A DNA stretch of 39,699 bases from an uncultured Lachnospiraceae bacterium (GTDB lineage: Bacteria > Bacillota > Clostridia > Lachnospirales > Lachnospiraceae), in contig CAKRRJ010000011.1 of assembly GCA_934394615.1 (NCBI GenBank), positions 1-39,699 of the forward strand. The letters are read 5' to 3'. Each line of letters starts with the position of its first letter. Position 1 is the stretch's first letter. Under the pieces are notes generated by a model. It saw only the letters and a program-made list of their open reading frames with translations. It had not been told where the DNA came from and made no database searches. Positions 25,787 to 33,405 of this stretch are shown in pieces. Both the position numbers and the translations under genes were made by a program.

Positions 25787-25830
25787 AAAAGCGGTTTGCC
25801 ATAGTTTTAATCTATAGCAAACCGCTTCAG
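25787..25830 (-). terminator. Terminator overlapping the 3' end of the LysR gene
   Basis: The arms AAGCGGTTTGC (25789-25799) and GCAAACCGCTT (25817-25827) form an 11-bp stem, extended by CATAG/CTAT, followed by seven T on the minus strand. The upstream arm encodes the last LysR codons. Confidence 0.88.
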
Positions 25831-26709
25831 TGCCTCAATATAATGTGCCGCAAATTTCCCCGGTACCACCTTTTTGTTCGTGATATACCCGATTTCCATA
25901 TAGTCATCCACATCCAACGGCACCGCCACAATGTCTTTTCCATTCAGCGTTTCATTGATCACACCGCTGCAGATGGTATAACCGTTCAGGCCAATCAACA
26001 AGTTAAACAGCGTAGCCCGGTCACAGACCCGGATGTCTTTCCTGCTCTCCAGGGTACTCAAAATTTCCTCTGAAAAATAGAAGGCATTGTGATCTCCCTG
26101 CTCGTAGGAAAGCCGCGGATACGGTTCCAGATCCTGCAGCGTGATCTTCTCCCGTTTTGCCAACGGATTTCCGGAGCCTACAAACACATGGGGCTTTGCC
26201 AGAAACAGCCGTTCAAATTTCAGATCGTGCTCCTTAAAGGTCTTTCGCAGAACCGTCTCATTGAACTGATTCAGATAGAGCACTCCCACTTCACTTTTCA
26301 GCTTCGCCACATCCTCGATGATCTCATAAGTCTGGGTCTCCCGGATACGGAAATCGTAAGTCTCACCTCCGTAAGTCTTTAAGAGCTCCACAAACGCCTC
26401 CACCGCAAAGGAATAATGCTGGGTGGAAACACAGAACTGGTGCCGCACCGGAGCCGCGCCGGAATAGCGCTCCTCCATCAGGATCGTCTGGGTGATGACC
26501 TGTCTGGCGTAACCGAGAAATTCCTCGCCCTCAGACGTCAGGATAATGCCCTTGTTGGTACGCTGAAAAATCGTGATGCCAAACTCATGCTCCAGTTCCC
26601 GGATGGCCGCCGTCAGGCTGGGCTGGGAAATATACAGTTTTTCCGCCGCCTTGCTGATGGTTCCGGCCTCGGCGGTCTCGACGATGTATTTTAACTGTGT
26701 CAGTGTCAT
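25807..26709 (-). CDS. LysR-family transcriptional regulator
   Basis: A 300-residue regulator of standard length. The N-terminal winged helix (residues 1-60) contains LTQLKYIVETAEAGTISKAA and LYISQPSLTAAIRELEHEFG. The periplasmic-binding-like effector domain (about 90-295) follows. It sits directly upstream of the methionine-synthase-like gene, so a role in sulfur or methionine metabolism is an inference from context. Its ATG overlaps the stop of the damaged polymerase gene by 4 bases and its ribosome binding site AGAGGAG lies within that gene. A near-copy of residues 71-187 is found at 38477-38827. Confidence 0.92.
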   Translation of the reverse strand: MTLTQLKYIVETAEAGTISKAAEKLYISQPSLTAAIRELEHEFGITIFQRTNKGIILTSEGEEFLGYARQVITQTILMEERYSGAAPVRHQFCVSTQHYSFAVEAFVELLKTYGGETYDFRIRETQTYEIIEDVAKLKSEVGVLYLNQFNETVLRKTFKEHDLKFERLFLAKPHVFVGSGNPLAKREKITLQDLEPYPRLSYEQGDHNAFYFSEEILSTLESRKDIRVCDRATLFNLLIGLNGYTICSGVINETLNGKDIVAVPLDVDDYMEIGYITNKKVVPGKFAAHYIEALKRFAID

Positions 26710-27761
26710 AGGTCCTCTCCTCTTTGCAGCTTCATAATATCATCCACCAGCACCATCTCGCCCTCCTGCGTCCCGTTTTCTAAAATGATGCGCCGCGCAT
26801 AATAATCCATCTGGTCGGTCACCAGTCCCTGATCCACCAGCTGCAGTGTCAGCTGATCCGCCATCTCCTTCACCACCAGCCATGCATCCGCTGCCGTGTA
26901 GGGACAGTGCAGAACCTGCTCGGAACCGACGCTGTTGTTTTCCGGGCGGTATGCTTTGATGTGTTCCATGCGGCAGGGTTCATAGCCCCAGGCGTGATCG
27001 ATCAGGAGCTCCGCATTAATTCCAAACAGCCGGTATAACAATTCTTCATTATGATAAGCCTCCGGCTTTCCAATGGAACAGCAAGCCACATCGCCCATGG
27101 TGTACATGCCATTTTCCGCAAGCTTCGCCGCGTAACCACGCCCCACTCTCCAGAAATCCGTGATGGGCTGATGGATCCAGAGTTTGCGCCGGTAGCTGAT
27201 CTCATCCAGCATGGCAATCCGGGCGCCGTCCTCATCTGCCTGGACATGCTTCGCTTCAATGTCCATGGCAATCTTCGCCAGATACAGATTGGTTCCGATC
27301 CCGGCTGTGGCAGTAAGACTTGTCGCCGCAAAGATGTCTTTCATGATCCGTTTTGCGTATTCCCGTGCCGCGTATTTTAAATAGATGTCATAAATCTTTG
27401 TGCTCACTTCCATGTAGTGGGCCATGCGCGGCGGTGCGATCAGATAGTCGATACGGTACTCGGGGTGGACCGCCAATTCCGGTGCCTGAGCTGATGATCC
27501 GGTAAAACGACCGCCCGGTGCTGACCTTCTGCGCATCACATTGGCGCGGCGCACCTGCTCAATGACCTCAAACAGTCTGGCACGGCCGGAAATCCCATAG
27601 GCTTCCAGAGATGGAGAAACTGCCAGACAGATGGTCTTCTCCGTCCGGGACGGATCGGCCACCACCAGATTGGTCGTCAGCGGATCCAGGCCGCGGTCCA
27701 CACATTCCACCGATGCGTAAAATGATTTTAAGTCCATGCACAGATATGTACGCTGCTCCAT
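26706..27761 (-). pseudogene. Y-family DNA polymerase (DinB/UmuC-like) lacking its catalytic segment
   Basis: The 351-residue frame begins like full Lachnospiraceae Y-family polymerases (YLCMDLKSFYASVECVDRGL, LAVSPSLEAYGISGR, APPRMAHYMEVSTKIYDIYL). After IYLKY it jumps to AREYAKRIMKDIF and TATAGIGTNLYLAKIAMD. About 28 residues that normally carry the acidic YSIDE catalytic motif are absent. A second jump after LVTDQM removes the little-finger end, and an unrelated-looking 33-residue tail follows. Relatives are about 500 residues. Both losses keep the frame open, but a polymerase without these Asp/Glu residues should be inactive. AAGGAGG precedes the ATG. It lies between the ferredoxin and LysR genes. 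Confidence 0.75.
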
Positions 27762-27773
27762 CCGGCTTCCTCC

Positions 27774-27995
27774 TTACTGCTGCTCCGGTTCGCTCCCCTT
27801 CGCCACCGCCCCGATCGGGCAGATATCATAACAGATTCCGCATCCATCGCAGAACCGCAGATCAATCCGGTAATGTCCCTGGCGCGGCACCAGCGCATGA
27901 AGCGGGCATTTCTGGGCGCAGCGCCCGCAGCGGGTGCAGTTATCCAGAATGTAGTATCCTGTTTTTTTCTCCTGGAAATCCGTTTCGTTCGTCAT
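27774..27995 (-). CDS. Small 2[4Fe-4S] ferredoxin
   Basis: A 73-residue protein with two cluster motifs: CTRCGRCAQKCP (about residue 20) and CDGCGICYDICP (about residue 49). Each has the CxxCxxCxxxCP pattern for a [4Fe-4S] cluster. It is a cytoplasmic electron carrier with an unknown partner. AAAGGAG precedes the ATG. It is the first gene of a minus-strand unit with the polymerase remnant and LysR, under a good promoter at 28031-28059. Confidence 0.92.
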   Translation of the reverse strand: MTNETDFQEKKTGYYILDNCTRCGRCAQKCPLHALVPRQGHYRIDLRFCDGCGICYDICPIGAVAKGSEPEQQ

Positions 27996-28030
27996 TTCGG
28001 TACTCCTTTTTGATTCTCAGTCTGCTATTT

Positions 28031-28059
28031 AGTATACCATACGCTGATTTTTCTGTCCA
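28031..28059 (-). promoter_or_regulatory. Promoter of the ferredoxin unit
   Basis: On the minus strand TGGACA (28054-28059), a 17-base spacer and TATACT (28031-28036) preceded by TGG, an extended -10. Confidence 0.75.
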
Positions 28060-28110
28060 CGGATGCATCAAACACCAGTTCTGTTATTTTTTCCTTTTCT
28101 TTTTTATTTG

Positions 28111-28119
28111 TGCTATAAT
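28111..28119 (+). promoter_or_regulatory. Extended -10 promoter, plus strand
   Basis: TGC-TATAAT with TATAAT at 28114-28119. It would start RNA near 28126, giving a leader of more than 300 bases before the aldo/keto reductase gene. Confidence 0.5.
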
Positions 28120-28173
28120 CACTTTCGTTGCTTTCGAAAAGCAGCACAATTTCACATCAGGAAACAAAACGAC

Positions 28174-28323
28174 ATGAAATATCGTCGCGGCCCATGTCTG
28201 ATGGCTGCGGCAGTATTTTCTGTCGTTTTTTTGTTTTCTGAAACATTATTTTATGTACTCTCGGAATCTCTTTGTGCCTGTTTTTGCGAGATGATTTTTT
28301 GTCAGTTGTGTGCAAATTTTTGA
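28174..28323 (+). CDS. Possible 49-residue hydrophobic Cys-rich small protein
   Basis: ATG at 28174 with AGGAAA 9-10 bases upstream opens 49 codons, ending TGA at 28321. The product has a basic start (MKYRRG), a hydrophobic stretch and a Cys-rich end with the pattern CACFCEMIFCQLC. It lies in the long leader between the plus-strand promoter and the aldo/keto reductase, and its last codons overlap the big hairpin at 28292-28376. It could be a small membrane protein, a leader peptide or chance. There is no family evidence. Confidence 0.25.
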   Translation: MKYRRGPCLMAAAVFSVVFLFSETLFYVLSESLCACFCEMIFCQLCANF

Positions 28324-28376
28324 GGCGTACACGGCGTGTACGTTGATAAAATTTGTGCATGACTGGCAGAAAATCA
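28292..28376 (+). ncRNA. Long RNA hairpin in the leader of the aldo/keto reductase gene
   Basis: The arms of about 40 bases (28292-28333 and 28336-28376) pair almost throughout. The apical stem is CGTACAC/GTGTACG with a 3-base loop. Outside one 3-base internal mismatch, every non-Watson-Crick pair is G-U if the plus strand is RNA, but A-C if the minus strand is. This polarity suggests selection on a plus-strand transcript. It matches no riboswitch I know. The rest of the 27996-28440 gap holds two promoters and a weak small frame. Confidence 0.5.
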
Positions 28377-28440
28377 GCCGCAAAGGCAGGTACAGGAGAG
28401 ACTCCGAGAGTACATCCATCTTATACAGGAGGATTTACAT

Positions 28441-29594
28441 ATGGAAGAAAAGACCCTTGCCCAGATCATGGGCATTCAGAAAAATTTCGGTTTCGGCTGC
28501 ATGCGCCTTCCTAGGAAAGGGGAAGACGTTGACATTGAGGAAACCTGCCGGATGGTGGATGAATTTCTTACTTCCGGCTTCAACTACTTCGATACCGCCC
28601 ACGGCTATATCCAGGGAAAAAGTGAAACAGCACTGAAGACCTGTCTCACCAGCCGATACCCGCGGGACCGCTATCTGCTGACCAATAAGCTGACCAATTT
28701 CTTTTTTAAGAAGGAAGAGGATATCCGCCCGCTTTTTGAAAGCCAGCTGGAGGCCTGCGGCGTGGACTACTTTGACCTGTATCTGATGCATGCCCAGGGA
28801 AAGGAAAACTATCCTTTCTTCAAGGCCTGCCGCGCCTACGAGACTGCATTTGAACTGAAAAAAGAAGGAAAAGTAAAGCATGTCGGCAGCTCCTTCCACG
28901 ACCGTGCGGAGGTTCTGGAAGAAATTCTGACGGACTATCCGGAAATCGAAGTGGTTCAGATCCAGTTCAACTATCTGGATTACGAAGATCCGGCTGTCCA
29001 GAGCCGCGCCTGCTACGAGGTATGCCGCAAATTCAATAAACCGGTCATCGTTATGGAACCGGTAAAAGGCGGCAGTCTGGTAAATCTGCCGGAAGATGCC
29101 AAAGCCGTCCTCGATGAGCTTCACGGCGGTAGCCCGGCCAGCTATGCCATCCGTTTTGCAGCCGGTTTTCCGAGCATGATAATGGTGCTCTCCGGTATGA
29201 GCAATCTGGAGCAGATGAAGGATAACTTAAGCTACATGAAAGACTTCCAGCCGCTGAAAGAAAACGAACTTGAGGCCATCAAACCGTTACATGTCTCGCT
29301 GGATGACTACGATGTCATTGCCGTTGGAACCCCGACCTGGTGGTACACCATAGCTCCGGCCGTTCTGACCTTCCTGCACAGCCAGAACTGGAACGGCAAA
29401 ATTGTTGTTCCCTTCATGACCAACGGCGGCTGGCCAGGCCATGTCATCAAAGACATGAAAAAAGCCTGTACCGGAGCAGAAACTGCCTGTGAAATGGAAG
29501 TGCAGTTCGACTCCAACGGTGGAGACCACCTGGGGAGACAAAGCAGGCTAAAATTGACGCCTGGATTGAAGATGTAGAGAAACTGTTAAAGTAA
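28441..29594 (+). pseudogene. Aldo/keto reductase fused in frame to the 3' half of a flavodoxin gene
   Basis: Residues 1-280 are an aldo/keto reductase of the COG1453 type: FGFGCMRLPRKG, GFNYFDTAHGYIQGKSE, the active-site area YLMHAQ, and MEPVKGGSL. Its relatives continue into a C-terminal Cys-rich [4Fe-4S] region. Here the sequence switches after ELEAI (position 29280) to a flavodoxin back half: LDDYDVIAVGTPTWWYTIAPAVLTFL and VVPFMTNGGWPGHVI. The flavodoxin N-terminus with its phosphate-binding loop is absent. A one-base loss in the G run at 29532-29535 then shifts the frame, so the translated frame stops at 29577 while the flavodoxin tail (KIDAWIEDVEKLLK) continues in the next frame to 29594. 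AGGAGGA precedes the ATG. It was probably made by one deletion between two adjacent redox genes. Confidence 0.8.
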
Positions 29595-29654
29595 TGAAGC
29601 CGACAGATCGCTAAAAATCAGAGTACGTGCTGTCCGTGTCACATCGATACATAA

Positions 29655-29697
29655 AAGAGGGACGAAAGCAATCACCCAAAATGCTTTCGTCCCTCTT
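29655..29697. terminator. Terminator between the reductase/flavodoxin fusion and fic
   Basis: A perfect 16-bp stem AAGAGGGACGAAAGCA/TGCTTTCGTCCCTCTT (29655-29670 with 29682-29697) with an 11-base loop. It lies between two convergent genes. Confidence 0.85.
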
Positions 29698-29702
29698 CCA
29701 TG

Positions 29703-30308
29703 TTATAAATCTTCTGTCTTAAATGTTGTGTATCCCTCGTAATAGTAGCTGTGGTCGATTCCCTTCATGAATACTTCTCCACTGTCCACCTCATCCGTCA
29801 GAGCAGCCTTCAGCAGTACTTTAATCTCTACATCCTTAATGGGGCTGCGCTCCATGGCAAGCAGATAATCTTCCTTGTCTACCTTACTCCAGTCTACCAC
29901 CTGCCCGATGCCTTTTTTCAGCATCTGGTCCAGCCAGATGCGGGCGCTGCGTCCATTTCCTTCCCGGAACGGATGTGCAATATTCATTTCCACATATTTT
30001 TCGACGATTTCATCAAACGTAGACCATGGCATTTTATCAATGTTCGCCAGCGCTGCTTCCAGATACATCAGCGGAGCAAAACGGAAATTGCCCTTTGCCA
30101 GATTCACGGTCCGTATTCTTCCTGCAAACTCATAAATATCTTCAAAAAGACATCTGTGTATCTCTTTTAATGATGCAAATGTTCCGGCTGGAAGCGTATC
30201 CAGTTTCCCGCTTTCAAACAGTTCTGCCGCTTTTTTCTTGCTGATCCGCTCTTCTTCCCGGGCAAGCTCTGCGGAACTGGTAATGCCTAATTTATTTTCA
30301 AGAGCCAT
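29703..30308 (-). CDS. Fic-domain protein (likely AMP transferase) with C-terminal autoinhibitory motif
   Basis: A 201-residue protein with the Fic core HPFREGNGR at residues 112-120, where the His and the phosphate loop transfer a nucleotide (usually AMP) to a target Ser/Thr/Tyr. Near the C-terminus, residues 187-192 read SYYYEG, which fits the (S/T)xxxE(G/N) inhibitory helix of class III Fic proteins, so it is probably self-inhibited and needs no separate antitoxin. Start 30308 is preferred to 30353 because AGGAGG lies 7 bases upstream. No target or partner gene is adjacent. It is intact, unlike its neighbours. Confidence 0.9.
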   Translation of the reverse strand: MALENKLGITSSAELAREEERISKKKAAELFESGKLDTLPAGTFASLKEIHRCLFEDIYEFAGRIRTVNLAKGNFRFAPLMYLEAALANIDKMPWSTFDEIVEKYVEMNIAHPFREGNGRSARIWLDQMLKKGIGQVVDWSKVDKEDYLLAMERSPIKDVEIKVLLKAALTDEVDSGEVFMKGIDHSYYYEGYTTFKTEDL

Positions 30309-30365
30309 GCTGACCTCCTCATGTTCATTTCTTCCATTATATAGGATTCCCAATTGAAACTCAAG

Positions 30366-30406
30366 CCCCCGCGTTCGACCTTGTTTTGCTGGTCAGACGC
30401 GAGGGG
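30366..30406. terminator. Terminator after the truncated MATE gene
   Basis: The arms CCCCCGCGTTCGACC and GGTCAGACGCGAGGGG pair with two small mismatches around a 10-base loop, just after the MATE stop codon at 30414 (minus strand). The better T tail is on the plus side. Confidence 0.65.
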
Positions 30407-30413
30407 TTTTCAT

Positions 30414-31478
30414 TTATAACCGTTTCTCCATCCACTTTCCGCTTCTCCACCGGAACACATAAATGATTCCGCGAAATCCCCAGTCCAGCATGGACATGGC
30501 AATCCAGACACCGACTGCGCCAAGCTGCATAACGGTTGCAAGGAAATGCGCACCGCCCAAACGCATTGTCCACATGGAGAAAATGGAAATGATCATCGGG
30601 AACCGGACATCTCCGGACGCCCGCAGGGATGCCGGAAGATCAAAAGACAGCGGCCATATAGTCACGGCACCTGCCGTGTGCCATAAAAACATGGTGACCA
30701 TCAGCTTTGCCGTTTCCTCCGACAACTGGTAAATCTTCAGAACTCCTGGCAGGCTGAGTACCATAACACCGCACCAGATCCACATGGCTGCATAGGCCAT
30801 TTTCATTAGCTTTCCGTTATAATAACGTGCCTGCTCAAAATCTTTCTTTCCCACACACCGGGAAATGACCGGAATCATGGCAAGCTGAATGGCGCTGCCC
30901 GGAATTACCTCCAGGGATGCCAGCGTCTGCGACACTGCGTTGGCCGTGATGGCGCTGGTTCCAAAAGTTGCCACAAATCCAAGAAGCACAATCTTTCCGA
31001 GCTGGAAGATTCCATTTTCCACACCATTCGGAATTCCCATACGCAGAATATTTTTGGTAAGGCTCCAGTCGAAACGATGGCTCAGGCTCCGCTCAAGGCT
31101 CAGCTCCCGTTTTGGATTCAGCAAAAGGCCTACTACGATGAACGCCGCAACCCAGCGGGATACCAGTGTAGACAACGCCGCGCCCTGGGTTCCCATCAGA
31201 AAGCCGTAAATGAGGATAGCGTTGCCCACTGCATTGATGGCATTCATGAGCAGCGAAATCTTCATGGTAGTCTCCGAGTCGTTCATCGTCCGGAAAATTG
31301 CCGTACCGGCTTCAAACAGGCCGATGGCCGGAATAGAAAAGATTGCCACAAACAGATAGCGCTTTGCATGATAATACACATCCGCATCGATCCTGCCAAA
31401 CAGATGCGTCAAAATCCATTCGGAAATGGCAAACATCAAAAGCATGATAATCAGAGAAATGATCGCATTCAGCCACAT
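30414..31478 (-). pseudogene. N-terminally truncated MATE family transporter
   Basis: The 354-residue frame starts inside what is normally the third membrane segment (MWLNAIISLIIMLLMFAISEW) and continues through the rest of a MATE protein (IPAIGLFEAGTAIFRTMNDSE, MGIPNGVENGIFQLGK). Full MATE proteins are about 450 residues, so about 95-100 N-terminal residues are missing. The same frame continues upstream for about a dozen codons that still fit (RRSAGEL) before a TGA. Just beyond that is the terminator of the LysR remnant, so no promoter or natural start is left. GGAG before the ATG may be chance. A functional transporter is unlikely. Confidence 0.75.
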
Positions 31479-31518
31479 CAGTTCTCCGGCTGAGCGCCTC
31501 CCCGATATGTATCACGAA

Positions 31519-31554
31519 AAAAATGCAGATACTCTTTCGAATATCTACATTTTA
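31519..31554 (-). terminator. Terminator after the LysR remnant
   Basis: The arms 31521-31534 and 31539-31552 pair with a few mismatches around a 4-base loop and are followed by T7 on the minus strand. It stands directly in front of the truncated MATE gene. Confidence 0.75.
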
Positions 31555-31588
31555 TGGTAATTCCGGCACAATGTCTAATACCTCTTAT

Positions 31589-32319
31589 TTATTCTTCAGT
31601 ATGCACGTTCTGCATATCACCCTGCTGCAGTTTCTGCTTTGCAAATTCCACAAATTTCCGGACAGCAGGAGAAAGAACCTGCTCCCGCTTCCAGACAAGA
31701 ACGCTGCCATTGGAAATCTCCGGAGAAAGCAGACGAATGCTGAGATCCGAATCTACATCCGAAAACTCATGGCAGGTGGCAACGCCAAGACCATTTTTGA
31801 CCATTAATCTACGATTATAATAGGAAATATTACTAGTGGCCGCCACATAAACCTGATCATAATATTCGCCAAGCCAGTTTTCCAGCTCATTTTTCACAGA
31901 TTTCCGCGCTCCATCCGCTCCAGAACATCGTCCGCCACTGCGGTATAAATGTCAAAGAAAACATCTGGATACGCATCCTGAAATTCTGCCATAAGCTGCG
32001 TCAGCGCATCCATGTTCTGTGTCTCTGCACAGCCAATGGAAATCTCCCCGAAAATCAGTTCATCCTCCTGCTTCAGCTCCTTCTGCGCCTTATCCGCAAG
32101 TTCCAGAATTTCCTGCGCTCTGCGCTTAAAAAGGCGCCCCTGTTCTGTCAGAATAACGCTGTGACGGCTTCTCTGAAATAATTTTACTCCTAGTTCCTGT
32201 TCCAGCTGCATGATCTGCCGGGAAAGGGATGGCTGCGTGATATGCAGCTGTTCCGCTGCCCTCGTGATATTTTCTTCGCGTGCTGCCGCAAGAAATGCTT
32301 TCAAGTTGCGAAGCTCCAT
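31589..32319 (-). pseudogene. LysR-family regulator with an internal deletion
   Basis: The 5' piece (from ATG 32319) gives an intact winged helix (MELRNLKAFLAAAREENITRAA, ITQPSLSRQIMQLEQELG) and the start of the effector domain up to LERMERGNL, then TGA near 31900. The 3' piece (31589-31897, different frame) gives the effector-domain end: ENWLGEYYDQVYVAATSNIS and VKNGLGVATCHEF. Together they total about 240 residues; a normal LysR is about 295, so about 50 codons are missing at the join and the frame is lost. The N-terminal piece could still bind DNA. A promoter (32361-32389) and terminator remain. Confidence 0.8.
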
Positions 32320-32360
32320 GTATGTTGCCGCCCCAGACATGCTATGTAGAATCTATTCTC

Positions 32361-32389
32361 ATTCTAATGTCTGGAGGAAACTGCGTCAA
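32361..32389 (-). promoter_or_regulatory. Promoter of the LysR remnant
   Basis: On the minus strand TTGACG (32384-32389), a 17-base spacer and TAGAAT (32361-32366), about 40 bases before the start codon. Confidence 0.65.
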
Positions 32390-32427
32390 TCATTTCTGCT
32401 GCCTGAATGAAGCAAAAACAAAAAATC

Positions 32428-33405
32428 TTAAAGTTCGGACAGAATTACACCAATATCCTGATTGATGCAGATAGAATGCTTCCGAATCTGTTCCGGCGCA
32501 TAGGCCTGACCATAATTCAGACAGGCGTACGTGGCATTGGGATTTTTGTCTGTCATCTGCCAGAAAGCATATTTGATGATACCAGGTGTGTTGTAGCCGA
32601 TTCCTAATTCCAGAAAAAGCACCCGCATCCCCTCATGCCGGCGCAGAAATTCCGCATAACGCTGCGATGCCTGGTTCCAGCCTTCATCCTGAACAAAGGT
32701 GTCGTCACCGCGCAGATTCATGGTCATGGGGCTGCCGCATTTCGGACAGTGCGGCACCAGATCGGATGGAATTTGCATCTTTAAAGCTCCCTGTTCCGGC
32801 AGTCGCAGTTCCTGAGCGGTGTCTGCAGATGATCCCAAAGATTGAGCACATCCATCGGATTTCTTTCCCACCTCTATCGTGTATCCCTGCGATTCCAGCA
32901 TACGCCGGATGATTTCTTCATTATCATATGTCTCTTCATGGCACGGCCTGCTGCACTGGAATAATCCATAATCTCCCTGGGTATAAAAGAGGCGGTGCTT
33001 GTCAAATCCAGCCTTCTGGAAGCAGTGATCCACGTTGGTCGTCAACACAAAATAGTCTTTCTTCCGCACCAGTTCATAGAGCTGTTCATACACCGGTTTC
33101 GGCGCGTTCTGATAACGGTTGATCCAGATATAACGGCTCCAGTAAGCCCAATGTTCTTCCAAAGTCTGAAACGGATAAAAGCCGCCGGAGTACATATCGG
33201 TAAAGCCATATTGTTTCGCAAAATCCGAAAAATACCGTTCGAACCGCTCTCCGCTGTAGGTGAATCCTGCCGAAGTAGAAAGCCCTGCACCGGCTCCGAT
33301 CACCACTGCATCCGCTTCCTCTAGTACTTCTTTCAGCTTTTTAATTTGTGATTCCTGCACTGAGGATTCTTCCGTAGATTTCTTTGTCCAGATCCTTGAA
33401 AACAT
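32428..33405 (-). CDS. Class M sirtuin (SirTM), protein ADP-ribosyltransferase type
   Basis: A 325-residue Sir2-fold protein. The NAD-binding start is VVIGAGAGLSTSAGFTYSGERF, followed by the TTNVDHCFQKAGF segment, a zinc pair in PHCPKCGSPM and a late LELGIGYNTPGIIKYAF. The pattern and the adjacent macrodomain gene match SirTM enzymes, which ADP-ribosylate (rather than deacetylate) a lipoyl carrier protein. The usual target GcvH-L and the ligase LplA2 are not in this window. GAAGGTGG lies 6 bases before the ATG. Its start overlaps the macrodomain gene by 65 bases, so the pair must be co-expressed. Catalytic activity is inferred from family. Confidence 0.85.
   Translation of the reverse strand: MFSRIWTKKSTEESSVQESQIKKLKEVLEEADAVVIGAGAGLSTSAGFTYSGERFERYFSDFAKQYGFTDMYSGGFYPFQTLEEHWAYWSRYIWINRYQNAPKPVYEQLYELVRKKDYFVLTTNVDHCFQKAGFDKHRLFYTQGDYGLFQCSRPCHEETYDNEEIIRRMLESQGYTIEVGKKSDGCAQSLGSSADTAQELRLPEQGALKMQIPSDLVPHCPKCGSPMTMNLRGDDTFVQDEGWNQASQRYAEFLRRHEGMRVLFLELGIGYNTPGIIKYAFWQMTDKNPNATYACLNYGQAYAPEQIRKHSICINQDIGVILSEL

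Noticed and set aside
28376..28420. GCAAAGGC segment suggesting a c-di-GMP riboswitch
   Set aside because: The remaining conserved blocks and stems of the GEMM aptamer are absent.
28435..29124. 229-codon minus-strand frame
   Set aside because: Antisense to the aldo/keto reductase, which has clear family motifs and a strong ribosome binding site.
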